The position numbers were made by a program, and so were the translations under genes. Below are positions 36,208 to 44,531 of a stretch of 64,000 bases of DNA, one piece after another. The notes beneath the pieces are model-generated. The model was given only the letters and a program-made list of their open reading frames with translations. It was not told the origin of the DNA and did no database searches. Each line of letters opens with the position of its first letter. Positions within the stretch are counted from its first letter, which is position 1. Source of the stretch: Lachnospiraceae bacterium (GTDB lineage: Bacteria > Bacillota > Clostridia > Lachnospirales > Lachnospiraceae); assembly GCA_029012365.1 (NCBI GenBank), contig JAQXLY010000038.1, positions 1 through 64,000 on the forward strand, written 5' to 3'.

Positions 36208-37383
36208 ATGCCACTTCAAGAAGATTATGTTGCAACCGTGCCGGTAGGCAAACTGGGGATTATTGCCTTAGAGAGCTGCCGTGAGCTGGGGCAGAAAATC
36301 AATAACTACCTTGTAGAATGGAGAACAGCACGCATTCATGAGGTGCATACTCCTACGGTTTTATTCGACGGTTATCAGAGAGAGTCATATCTGGTTGATT
36401 CTAAATGTCCCCGTTTCGGTTCCGGTGAAGCAAAGGGGATTATCAAGCAGTCCGTCCGCGGTGACGACCTGTATATTCTTGTTGATGTGTGTAACTATAA
36501 TTTAACTTATACTGTTCGCGGTGAAATCAGCCATATGTCCCCGGATGATCATTTTCAGGATTTGAAGCGTGTGATTGCCGCTGCCGGCGGAAAAGCGCAC
36601 CGTATCACGGTGATTATGCCGTATCTGTACGAAAGCCGTCAGGATAAGAGAAGCTCCAGAGAGTCCTTAGACTGTGCCGTTGCTTTGCAGGAGCTTGTAA
36701 ACCTCGGAGTAGAGAGTATTATTACCTTTGACGCGCACAATCCGAGCGTGCAGAATGCTATCCCGTTAAAAACCTTCGAGACAGTACCGCCTACATACCA
36801 GTTTGTTAAGGCGCTGCTTCGTACCACTCCGGATTTGATTGCAGATCCGGCTCACCTTATGGTCATCAGCCCCGATGAAGGCGGTATGGGACGCGCGGTT
36901 TATTTTGCGAATTCCCTTGGGGTAGATGTCGGCATGTTTTATAAACGTCGCGACTATTCTACCATTGTTGACGGCCGCAACCCGATTGTTGCACACGAAT
37001 TCTTAGGTGCCGATGTAGAGGGAAAGGATGTTGTTATTATCGATGACATGATTTCCTCCGGTGACAGCATGATTCATACAGCAAGGGAATTAAAGGAACG
37101 TAAGGCAAATCGTATCTTTATCTGTGCTACCTTCGGTCTGTTTACAAACGGACTGGCAAAATTTGATGAAGCATATGAGGCAGGGTGGATTACAAAGGTG
37201 ATTACCACCAACCTGATTTACCAGCCGGACGAGCTGTTTGCCAGACCGTACTATGAAAATGCCGACATGAGCAAGTATATCGCTCTTTTGATTGATGCAT
37301 TAAACCACGACGGTTCCATCAGCGAATATTTGAATCCGTCCGCACGCATTCAGCAGCTTTTGAAAAAGCACGAAAAGCGTTAA
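36208..37383 (+). CDS. prs: Ribose-phosphate pyrophosphokinase (PRPP synthetase), long form
   Basis: Makes PRPP from ribose-5-phosphate and ATP for nucleotide, His and Trp synthesis. The 391 residues are longer than the usual 315-residue enzyme and fit the long clostridial PRPP synthetase group. Visible are the N-terminal dimer part, the ATP-loop region DKRSSRESLDCAVALQEL, and the phosphoribosyl loop DVVIIDDMISSGDSMI near 297. Differences from canonical Prs mean the allosteric site may be missing. GGAGG eight bases upstream supports the MPLQEDY start; the ORF-track start is 25 codons too early. It is monocistronic with its own promoter and terminator. Confidence 0.88.
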   Translation: MPLQEDYVATVPVGKLGIIALESCRELGQKINNYLVEWRTARIHEVHTPTVLFDGYQRESYLVDSKCPRFGSGEAKGIIKQSVRGDDLYILVDVCNYNLTYTVRGEISHMSPDDHFQDLKRVIAAAGGKAHRITVIMPYLYESRQDKRSSRESLDCAVALQELVNLGVESIITFDAHNPSVQNAIPLKTFETVPPTYQFVKALLRTTPDLIADPAHLMVISPDEGGMGRAVYFANSLGVDVGMFYKRRDYSTIVDGRNPIVAHEFLGADVEGKDVVIIDDMISSGDSMIHTARELKERKANRIFICATFGLFTNGLAKFDEAYEAGWITKVITTNLIYQPDELFARPYYENADMSKYIALLIDALNHDGSISEYLNPSARIQQLLKKHEKR

Positions 37384-37390
37384 ATTTTAT

Positions 37391-37427
37391 AAGAGGGCTG
37401 ATACAAAACCGTAACAGCCCTCTTATT
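37391..37427. terminator. Bidirectional terminator between prs and the class A PBP gene
   Basis: AAGAGGGCTG (37391-37400) pairs with CAGCCCTCTT (37415-37424), followed by TTATT on the plus strand and AATTTAT on the other. It overlaps the last bases of the convergent penicillin-binding protein gene. The loop start GATACA is shared with the terminator at 6.01 kb. Confidence 0.8.
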
Positions 37428-39708
37428 CATAAAAATCATTATAGTCCCGGGAGGTTGTCCCCCGGTTTTCCCACCGTTCATCATACTCAATCCAGCCGGT
37501 AGGCGGCGTTGGTTCGGGAGTCGGCAATGCTGTCGGTTCCGGAGTAGCTTCGGGAACCGGCGACGGTGTCAGTCCCGAAGGAAGCTCCTGTAACAGCGGT
37601 TCGGATTCCGCTGCTGTTTCGTTCTGCGGCTCGTTTTCTACAGGATTCCATGCCGACACATCTTCCTTCTCTTTTAGCGCATCATCTATAATTTCCACCG
37701 GACGCTCATCCTCATACAGTGCGAAGTCCCTTTTCTCCAGACCTTCATGCAGCTGTTCCATAAAGGACTTCCAGATATACCCCGGATACGTGTTTCCCGC
37801 AAGATTGTCGAGCGGCTTCGGTATATCATAGCCCACCCAGACTGCCGTTGTATAATAAGGTGTATATCCGACAAACCATCCGTCTTTAATATCGTTTGTC
37901 GTTCCGGTTTTCCCTGCGGATACCGAGTTCTTAAGCTGCAGCTTCACACCGGTTCCGCTCGTCATGACTCCCTGCAGAATATCAGTCATCATCCGGGCCG
38001 CATTTTCCTTGTAAATCCGAATGCTCTCCTGTTCTTCTCCAACAATCTCTTCGCCATCGGCCGTTGTTATTTTCACAATACAGGTAGGATTCCGGTAAAT
38101 ACCGTCATTCGCAAGCGTACAATATGCCCCCGCCATCTCCAGCGTACAGACTCCGTAGGTAAGCCCTCCGAGCGATGCTGCCGGAACATAATCCGATGCC
38201 ACAATATTACGGAACTGCATCTTTGTCACATAGGAAAGGCCAACCTCCGGTGTAAGCTCCTCAAACAGTTTCCACGCCACGGTATTCTTTGATACCTCCA
38301 CAGCTCGCCTCAGGGTAATATTACCGGAATATACTCCGTTTGCATTTCTGGGGCCGCCCGGAAAGCGCTCATCCAGCACGATAGTATCCGGAAAGTAGCC
38401 CCGTTCCAGCATCGGTGTATACACCACCAGCGGCTTAATCGAACTCCCCGGCTGTCTGAAGCTCTGGTAAGCACGGTTCAGGGAATACCCGTACTCAACC
38501 TCACCCCGGCCTCCGACAATCGCTACCACACGTCCGGTTTCATTTTCCACACAGGTTGCCGCACCCTGCAATGTATAGATGCCCTCCTCTGTTTTTTCCT
38601 CAAATTCTCCAAGCTGATTTTGTACCGTTTCGAGCAAAAGTGCCTGCTTTTCCAAATCAATCGAGGTATACACACGATATCCGCCGTTATACAGCTGTTT
38701 TTGCCAATAGGCATAGCTCTCTGTGTAATACTCCAGGTAAACATCCTTTGCCTCATCATCCTCAAAAGAATAACAGAACGGGAAGCCGTTTTGCTCCATC
38801 AGTGCCCTCGTAGCGCAAAAAATAGCAAATGTTTCCACGTAGTCGTTGTGAGGCTCCTCCTGCGGGCAAAGCACAATTTCTTCCCTGCATGCCGACAAAT
38901 ACCGTTCCCTGTCCAATTTTCCGTCGTTGTACATCTGCTCCATAATCGAATTACGTCTTTCAAGAGTATCCTCAAAATGGCGGTACGGATCGTACAGCGA
39001 AGGATTATTCGGTATCGCACATAAAAACATCAGCTCCGACAAAGACAGCTCCGCTACTCCTCTGGAAAAATAGCCGTGTGCCGCTGCCTGTATTCCGTAA
39101 TATCCGTTGGCAAAATAAATATTATTGAGATAGAACTCTAAAATTTCCTTTTTCTCATACCTCTTTTCCAGTTCACCTGCGAGAAAAATCTCAGTTATTT
39201 TTCTTTCATAGGTCTGTTCATTCGACAGGTAAATATTTCTTGCAAGCTGCTGCGTAATGGTACTGCCTCCCTGATAAATCACTCCCTTATGCTTTAACAG
39301 ACTATATACCGCACGGAGGTTTGCCATATAATCCACGCCCTCATGGGAAAAGAACTTTTTATCCTCCGTTACAATCATTGCGGTAACCACATCCTCCGGA
39401 ATATTACTATACTCCAGATAATACACTTCCTTTCCCGACTGCAATGTCTTTATCCTCGTTCCGTCCTTTGCATAAATGATGCTTGTCTGGGAACGTTTAA
39501 AATCCTCACGCGAAGCCTCCCTCATAATTTTCTTTGCCCTACTGTAATAGGAAAGAACCGTTTTTCCGTATTTTGCATAAAAATAAAGCCCCGCCGTAGA
39601 CACCGACAAAAAAAGGAATAATAGTAAAAAGCCCATTATCGTGAGTATAAGCCTTTTTCTTTTCCGTTTTTTCCTGTTCGGTTCCCGTACCGCAAGCTTC
39701 TTTTCCAT
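37423..39708 (-). CDS. Class A penicillin-binding protein (transglycosylase/transpeptidase)
   Basis: A bifunctional cell-wall synthase. The 761 residues have a basic cytosolic N-terminus, one transmembrane helix near 25-47 and a GT51 transglycosylase domain (VTEDKKFFSHEGVDY with catalytic Glu; QGGSTITQQLARNIYL; KKEILEFYLNNIYF). The transpeptidase domain has SSIK (active-site Ser in QPGSSIKP), SKN and KTGT (AGKTGTTNDIKD). The C-terminal 60 residues are Pro/Thr/Glu-rich (PSPVPEATPEPT), a likely wall-spanning tail. The length and order match PBP1a/PBP2c types. It is a single gene that converges on prs. Confidence 0.95.
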   Translation of the reverse strand: MEKKLAVREPNRKKRKRKRLILTIMGFLLLFLFLSVSTAGLYFYAKYGKTVLSYYSRAKKIMREASREDFKRSQTSIIYAKDGTRIKTLQSGKEVYYLEYSNIPEDVVTAMIVTEDKKFFSHEGVDYMANLRAVYSLLKHKGVIYQGGSTITQQLARNIYLSNEQTYERKITEIFLAGELEKRYEKKEILEFYLNNIYFANGYYGIQAAAHGYFSRGVAELSLSELMFLCAIPNNPSLYDPYRHFEDTLERRNSIMEQMYNDGKLDRERYLSACREEIVLCPQEEPHNDYVETFAIFCATRALMEQNGFPFCYSFEDDEAKDVYLEYYTESYAYWQKQLYNGGYRVYTSIDLEKQALLLETVQNQLGEFEEKTEEGIYTLQGAATCVENETGRVVAIVGGRGEVEYGYSLNRAYQSFRQPGSSIKPLVVYTPMLERGYFPDTIVLDERFPGGPRNANGVYSGNITLRRAVEVSKNTVAWKLFEELTPEVGLSYVTKMQFRNIVASDYVPAASLGGLTYGVCTLEMAGAYCTLANDGIYRNPTCIVKITTADGEEIVGEEQESIRIYKENAARMMTDILQGVMTSGTGVKLQLKNSVSAGKTGTTNDIKDGWFVGYTPYYTTAVWVGYDIPKPLDNLAGNTYPGYIWKSFMEQLHEGLEKRDFALYEDERPVEIIDDALKEKEDVSAWNPVENEPQNETAAESEPLLQELPSGLTPSPVPEATPEPTALPTPEPTPPTGWIEYDERWENRGTTSRDYNDFYE

Positions 39709-39750
39709 ATCCGTACCTCTTCCTCACGCCTATTCGCCTTTGAGATACCC

Positions 39751-41673
39751 TTACTCTCCCGTCTGACTATGTACCGTCATATCTTTGTGATTCCGGATAA
39801 ACTCCACAAATGCCTGCTCCGGAATCGGCTTCGAGAAATAGTAGCCCTGTATATAACTGATTCCCAGCGCTTCCATTATTTCAAACTGCTCCTTTGTTTC
39901 AATCCCCTCTGCCACAATCTTAAGCTGCATTCCGTGAATCATATGCATTGCCGCGTCCATCACATATTTTGCTTTTCCGTTCTCAAAGTAGGAGCGAATC
40001 ATTGTACGGTCAAATTTCACAATATCAACCGGCATATCTACAATATAATTTAAGTTGGACTGTCCGGTTCCGAAATCATCCAGAGAAAAGCTTACCCCGT
40101 AGTCAATCAGCTTATGCATATTTGCCATAACTGCCTTTTTCGCACCGAGGGTTGCGGTTTCCGTAATCTCAAGATTAATAAAATCAGGACGAACCCCGTA
40201 TTTTTTCATAATTGCAATATAGTTGTCCGCCAACGGCTCATAGGCACACTGGATTGCCGATAAATTTACCTCAATATACCGTATCCCATATTGCTGCGGA
40301 TTTGTTTTACTGATAAACTGGCATACCTTTTCAAAAATAATCTCTCCGAGTCTTAGCATCATACCGTTCTTTTCCGCAACCCAGACAAAATCATAAGGCG
40401 GCACTACATTTCCATCCCCGTCCGTAATACGCACCAGTGCCTCGGCGGAAGTAAACCTCTTCTCCTCAGTGGAATAAATAGGCTGGTAATACACCGTAAT
40501 CCAGTTTTTATCTATCGCACTGAAAATCACCTGTTCCATCTCTCTGGTATGATACATTTCCTGTACCATCTTCTCATCAATCCGTAAAAAGCCGTTATCG
40601 GTTAACTCCTTACTGTTTTGGCGTACATGCTTAATCAGATAAGAAATATCCGTTACATCCTTAATCAGCCCGGAATCCGGAAGGTAAATCCAAAACGGAC
40701 GCATAAACATGGATTCATCCCGTCCCCAGCCTCTTTCAAAACGTTTTTTCAGAATATCAAGCCCCTGCTCTGCATCCTCTTTTTTCTCATACAAAAGTAC
40801 AACCTCGTCCCCGGAACTCTTAAATGCCATAGTACCCGGCACGCCGGAAATATACTGAATCATTTCCATCTCTGCCGCCGTTTCCGACTCCGATGAATTC
40901 TCCTTATAAAAGGAATACTCTAATACCATTACTAATACGGAAAAGTGCTTCTCCCTGTCGGAAAGCTGCTTCATATACTGACTCAGTGCCGCCTGATTAA
41001 AGAAACCCGTACGCTTGTCCAGATTCATCTCCGGATTCTCAAGCTTTATATAAAGCACCATAATACCGATGGCACTGGCATATCCCACAATCAGCAGCTC
41101 ATTATTAAAGAACTGTATTACCGCCGCTCCTATCCATATTGTCATCCAGAACATCATTGCCTTTCTTCTGTCTTCCCGGATAACCGACTTTTTATGCATA
41201 AGGAGAAATAAGTTAATTATCAGATAGATTATCGCCGAAATATATGCTGTAAGGACGCTTGCCCCGTAAGTGTAGACCTCCCTTGCCGTCACATCACAGT
41301 AAAAATAAATCGGCAGAAAATAAATAAGCGGAATAGTAATTAGTGAAATAATAACATTACAACGGGTTATCTTTGTATAGGTAACCCTGTCTGAATAGAT
41401 ATCCGTGCATATATAATACACTGTACAAAGCGCAAGGCAGACCAGTGATGCCAGATATGTTTTGCATATAGCTTTTACAAACAAAACAGGAAACACATCC
41501 ATATTGCATATCACAAAAATGGAAAGCGCATCCATCGAAACCGAAAACAGTGCTACTGCAAGCGTATTAAAAAAAGCAGTACCTGCATTCAGCTGAAGTC
41601 TCTTCTGCTGACCGTAAAACCAGAAAAAAACCAATAATAATACTATGCCGCAGCACTGTACCTGTATATTCAT
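39751..41673 (-). CDS. Membrane EAL-domain c-di-GMP phosphodiesterase with decayed GGDEF
   Basis: Probably hydrolyses c-di-GMP at the membrane. The roughly 640 residues begin with about seven hydrophobic helices, a possible 7TM sensor. A GGDEF-like domain follows whose signature reads SSGDEVV, so cyclase activity is unlikely. The C-terminal EAL domain appears intact: SAEALVRI, VNLSAIQ, NLEITET, LDDFGTGQSN, IVKFDR, VAEGIET and GYYFSKP. The start MNIQVQCCG follows AAGGAGG by 11 bases; an upstream in-frame start 28 codons earlier is the ORF-track alternative and overlaps the promoter, so it is unlikely. It is divergent from the GH43 gene. With the chemoreceptor elsewhere in the window it fits a motile organism. 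Confidence 0.9.
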   Translation of the reverse strand: MNIQVQCCGIVLLLVFFWFYGQQKRLQLNAGTAFFNTLAVALFSVSMDALSIFVICNMDVFPVLFVKAICKTYLASLVCLALCTVYYICTDIYSDRVTYTKITRCNVIISLITIPLIYFLPIYFYCDVTAREVYTYGASVLTAYISAIIYLIINLFLLMHKKSVIREDRRKAMMFWMTIWIGAAVIQFFNNELLIVGYASAIGIMVLYIKLENPEMNLDKRTGFFNQAALSQYMKQLSDREKHFSVLVMVLEYSFYKENSSESETAAEMEMIQYISGVPGTMAFKSSGDEVVLLYEKKEDAEQGLDILKKRFERGWGRDESMFMRPFWIYLPDSGLIKDVTDISYLIKHVRQNSKELTDNGFLRIDEKMVQEMYHTREMEQVIFSAIDKNWITVYYQPIYSTEEKRFTSAEALVRITDGDGNVVPPYDFVWVAEKNGMMLRLGEIIFEKVCQFISKTNPQQYGIRYIEVNLSAIQCAYEPLADNYIAIMKKYGVRPDFINLEITETATLGAKKAVMANMHKLIDYGVSFSLDDFGTGQSNLNYIVDMPVDIVKFDRTMIRSYFENGKAKYVMDAAMHMIHGMQLKIVAEGIETKEQFEIMEALGISYIQGYYFSKPIPEQAFVEFIRNHKDMTVHSQTGE

Positions 41674-41710
41674 CCGTAGCCTGTCCTCCTTGTCGTTTGA
41701 ATATATATAT

Positions 41711-41739
41711 ATTATATCACCTTTCTCTGATATTGACAA
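41711..41739 (-). promoter_or_regulatory. Promoter of the EAL phosphodiesterase gene
   Basis: Minus strand: TTGTCA (41734-41739), exact 17-bp spacer, TATAAT (41711-41716), followed by an (AT)n run of about 15 bp. Confidence 0.75.
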
Positions 41740-41863
41740 GGAAATCAACGATTTCACACCAAAAGGCTGAACGTGACCCGTAAACGAGTAAAATCAAGTC
41801 TTGACAAATCCTGTAAGAAAGGGTACATTTATTATAATTACATATCTAGCAAGGAGGATTCTC

Positions 41864-42841
41864 ATGGCAACGCAAAATACGCCTTTAGTAACTCATATTT
41901 TCACAGCAGACCCGTCTGCGCACGTTTTTGAGGGAAAGCTCTACATTTACCCGTCTCATGACGTGGCTCTGGATTGCCCGGATGATGATAACGGTGATCA
42001 GTATCAAATGGAAGACTATCATGTTCTTTCCATGGATTCTCCGGATGCACCTTGCGTAGACAACGGTATGGTTCTTCATGAGAACGAAGTACCGTGGGTC
42101 AGCCACCAGATGTGGGCACCGGATGCCGCATATAAGAACGGCAAATATTACTTATTCTTCCCGGCAAAGGACAAAGACGGTATCTTTCGTATCGGCGTTG
42201 CTACCAGTGATTCTCCGGCAGGAAAATTCACTCCGGAGCCGAACTATATTGAAGGCAGCAAAACCATTGACCCTGCTGTCCTTATAGATGACGACGGAAA
42301 AGCCTATATGTATGTAGGCGGACTCTGGGGAGGCCAGTTGGAGAAGTGGCAGACAGGTGAATATGTGGAAAATCCGCAGGAGCTTCCTGACAATGCACCT
42401 GCTCTCGGACCGTTAGTTGCGGAGATGACAGATGACCTGCTCGGCTTTAAGGCTCCTTTACAGGAATTCAAAATTTTAGACGAGAACGGCAATCCGCTTC
42501 TTGCAGGTGACCATGACAGAAGATTCTTCGAAGCTTCGTGGATTCACAAGCATAACGACACCTATTATTTTTCCTACTCCACCGGTGATACGCACTACCT
42601 TTGCTATGCTACCGGAAAGAGTCCGATGGGTCCGTTTACCTACCGCGGACGTATTTTAGAGCCGGTAAAAGGCTGGACTACCCACCACTCCATTGTTAAG
42701 TGGGGCGAGAAGTGGTATTTGTTCTACCATGATGCTTCTCTGTCCGGTGTCAACCATCAGCGCTGTGTAAAATACACGGAAATTCATTACAATGAGGACG
42801 GCACAATTCAAACCATTGTACCTTACGCAGACGAAAAATAA
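41864..42841 (+). CDS. Glycoside hydrolase family 43 enzyme
   Basis: A five-bladed beta-propeller glycosidase, probably a beta-xylosidase or alpha-L-arabinofuranosidase. The 325 residues have the catalytic triad pattern: base Asp in FTADPSAHVF, pKa-modulating Asp in TIDPAVLIDDDG, and acid Glu in RRFFEASWIHKH. There is no signal peptide, so it acts on imported oligosaccharides. There is no C-terminal carbohydrate-binding module. AAGGAGG six bases before the ATG overrules the ORF-track start 21 codons earlier. It stands alone with a strong terminator and no transporter beside it. A TATAAT about 25 bp before the start lacks a well-spaced -35, while TTGACA upstream is 26 bp away. Confidence 0.9.
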   Translation: MATQNTPLVTHIFTADPSAHVFEGKLYIYPSHDVALDCPDDDNGDQYQMEDYHVLSMDSPDAPCVDNGMVLHENEVPWVSHQMWAPDAAYKNGKYYLFFPAKDKDGIFRIGVATSDSPAGKFTPEPNYIEGSKTIDPAVLIDDDGKAYMYVGGLWGGQLEKWQTGEYVENPQELPDNAPALGPLVAEMTDDLLGFKAPLQEFKILDENGNPLLAGDHDRRFFEASWIHKHNDTYYFSYSTGDTHYLCYATGKSPMGPFTYRGRILEPVKGWTTHHSIVKWGEKWYLFYHDASLSGVNHQRCVKYTEIHYNEDGTIQTIVPYADEK

Positions 42842-42857
42842 CACACCTATATCATAA

Positions 42858-42900
42858 CGGAGCCGGTTTCCACTCTATCGGAAACCGGCTCCGAGTTTTA
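42858..42900 (+). terminator. Terminator of the GH43 gene
   Basis: CGGAGCCGGTTTCC and GGAAACCGGCTCCG are exact 14-bp arms around an eight-base loop, followed by AGTTTTAAT. The convergent CYTH gene ends just beyond. Confidence 0.92.
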
Positions 42901-42922
42901 ATGCAGAAAAATGGTTCTGTCT

Positions 42923-43453
42923 TCAGGCCGTTTCATGTATAATCCCCGCTTTTTTCAGCTCCGACGGTGCTTCTGCCCAAAACGCCAGCCGATTATTCTT
43001 AAATCGGTCATCAAAGGTCACATCGGTATCAAACCATTCCGGCAACACAAAGCTCTCCGCCGCCTTCTCATCCGGAAATTCTACCTCCGCAAACACAAGC
43101 CCTGCAAGCTCCCCCGCAAACATGTCCAGCTCGATTGTGTACACTCCGTACGGAATCAAATACCTTCGTTTTGTAATGACACGTCCGTCTGCCTTGGAAA
43201 GAAGCCTTTCATAGCTCTCTTTCGTAAGAGGCATCTCTTCTTCGATGCATACCTGTGCCGTTTTATCCTTCTTCTTTTCAAGTCCCAGCTTAGATTTGTA
43301 ACAGAGGATATATGTTGCTTCGCCATCCTTCACAGACTTTCTCACCCGCACCACCGGATGAGTACAAAGATATCCCTGCTCTATTTCCTTATACTCGTAA
43401 CATTCCAAATGCTCCGGAACGGAGCATACCGTAAACTTACGTTCAATCTCCAT
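42923..43453 (-). CDS. CYTH-domain protein (triphosphate tunnel metalloenzyme family)
   Basis: Triphosphate tunnel enzymes act on tripolyphosphate, thiamine triphosphate or nucleotides with Mg2+. The 176-residue protein starts MEIERKF, the ExExK-type signature that defines the family. It continues with charged strands (VRVRKSVK, YILCYKSK, CIEEEMPL, TKRRYLIP, IELDMFAG, FAEVEFPDE) that line the tunnel. The start is fixed by family alignment and GGGGAG upstream; the ORF-track start 26 codons earlier lies in the anti-sigma gene. It follows the anti-sigma gene by one base, so it is in the same operon. The substrate is unknown. Confidence 0.88.
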   Translation of the reverse strand: MEIERKFTVCSVPEHLECYEYKEIEQGYLCTHPVVRVRKSVKDGEATYILCYKSKLGLEKKKDKTAQVCIEEEMPLTKESYERLLSKADGRVITKRRYLIPYGVYTIELDMFAGELAGLVFAEVEFPDEKAAESFVLPEWFDTDVTFDDRFKNNRLAFWAEAPSELKKAGIIHETA

Positions 43454-43454
43454 C

Positions 43455-43781
43455 CTAGTTCTCTCCCCGCAGAATTGCTCTGGTAACAAGTATCGTAATT
43501 CCGATTCCGAGTGCAAAAGCGGCACCCACAATGGAACGGCTCCAATACTTACTTTTCCTTATTCTTGCCGCGACCTCCCCGTACTGAAGCTCCCGCTCCG
43601 GCTTCGGCTCCTTCGCGGAATGAAATTCCTCACGATTTAGGAAAGCATATTCCCTGTAAACCCGGCGGCATTCCCTGCATTCCTTAAGGTGGGCTCTGAT
43701 ATCCCTCCTTGTTTCTTCACTTACAACACCCTCCTGAAAAAGAACAATCAAATCCTGCACTACATTACAGCTTAAACTCAT
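43455..43781 (-). CDS. Anti-sigma factor with zinc-finger domain (zf-HC2)
   Basis: Membrane-anchored inhibitor of the sigma factor encoded directly upstream. The 108 residues hold an N-terminal HxxxCxxC zinc motif (HLKECREC near residue 31-38) typical of ZAS-type anti-sigma factors. A basic linker follows, and one transmembrane helix near 83-103. The extracytoplasmic tail is only a few residues, so signal sensing outside must use a partner or the membrane itself. It overlaps the sigma gene by 17 bp. Confidence 0.88.
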   Translation of the reverse strand: MSLSCNVVQDLIVLFQEGVVSEETRRDIRAHLKECRECRRVYREYAFLNREEFHSAKEPKPERELQYGEVAARIRKSKYWSRSIVGAAFALGIGITILVTRAILRGEN

Positions 43782-44277
43782 GTTGCAACCTCTCCTTCAA
43801 CATATTTTTAGCCCGGAAGTACAGCACCTTTGCCGAACTTTCCGAAATTCCCATGGTTTCTGCCACCTGCTTAAAAGACATCTCCGCGTACATACGAAGC
43901 GCTACCACCTCCAGATTCTTTTGCGGAAGCTCCTTCAGTACCTCACGCAGCTTTTCCGTCACTTCCTTTCGCAGCAGCAAATCTTCTGCGGAGTTTTGAT
44001 ACTCCTGCTCCATATAATAATCTACCACTTCTTCCAGCTGAATGACATCTCTTGACTGCCGTTCCTTTTTCAGATGTCCGAAATAGGTATATTTTGCAAT
44101 GGCTGCAAGCCAGGTAAACATACTACTGTTTCCTTTATATTTTTCAAAGGATACAAACGCCCGGTAAAAGGTCTCCTGCGTCAGCTCCTCCGAAAGCTGT
44201 GCATCTCCGCAAAGCTTATACAAAAAGCCGTATATCTTTGCCTGATACTGCACATAGATCTCTTCAAAATCTTTCAA
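43765..44277 (-). CDS. ECF-type RNA polymerase sigma factor
   Basis: Directs RNA polymerase to a small stress regulon. The 170 residues contain region 2 (YGFLYKLCGDAQLSEELTQETFYRAFVSFEKY with the -10 recognition helix) and region 4 (LPQKNLEVVALRMYAEMSFKQVAETMGISESSAKVLYFRAKNMLKE, a helix-turn-helix for the -35). There is no region 1.1 or 3. The start is a TTG after GGGGGAATTGTTTCG. It is the first gene of the sigma/anti-sigma/CYTH operon and divergent from the fatty acid operon, with a 254-bp gap. Confidence 0.92.
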   Translation of the reverse strand: MKDFEEIYVQYQAKIYGFLYKLCGDAQLSEELTQETFYRAFVSFEKYKGNSSMFTWLAAIAKYTYFGHLKKERQSRDVIQLEEVVDYYMEQEYQNSAEDLLLRKEVTEKLREVLKELPQKNLEVVALRMYAEMSFKQVAETMGISESSAKVLYFRAKNMLKERLQHEFKL

Positions 44278-44466
44278 CGAAACAATTCCCCCTGTCTGTT
44301 TTCATAAATAGAAGCCCGCCCTTTTTCTAACTATATCATACTTTCTCCGATTTGAACACCCGTAAAATGTCTGCGCGCAACGGCTGTGAACGGCATTTTC
44401 AAAAAACTCAAAAAAATTTCATTTTTTTGTAACCTTTTTCCTCGTTTTGCCACTAACTTAACGAAT

Positions 44467-44506
44467 GGTCTTACAAGACCTCACGGCGCGGTCTGCGGAA
44501 CCGCAG
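44467..44506 (+). promoter_or_regulatory. Two palindromes upstream of fabH
   Basis: GGTCTT-AC-AAGACC (44467-44480) and CTGCGG-AA-CCGCAG (44493-44506) lie 26-65 bp before the fabH start. The second is followed after nine bases by a T7 run, just before GGAGG. They could be operators or a leader hairpin of the fatty acid operon. They do not match the FapR or FabT sites I know, and no clear -35/-10 pair is visible nearby. Confidence 0.45.
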
Positions 44507-44531
44507 TCAAATGATTTTTTTGGAGGATGTT

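Noticed and set aside
44278-44531. FapR (TTAGTACCTGGTACTAA) or FabT-type operator before fabH
   Set aside because: No matching sequence; only the two unrelated palindromes reported.
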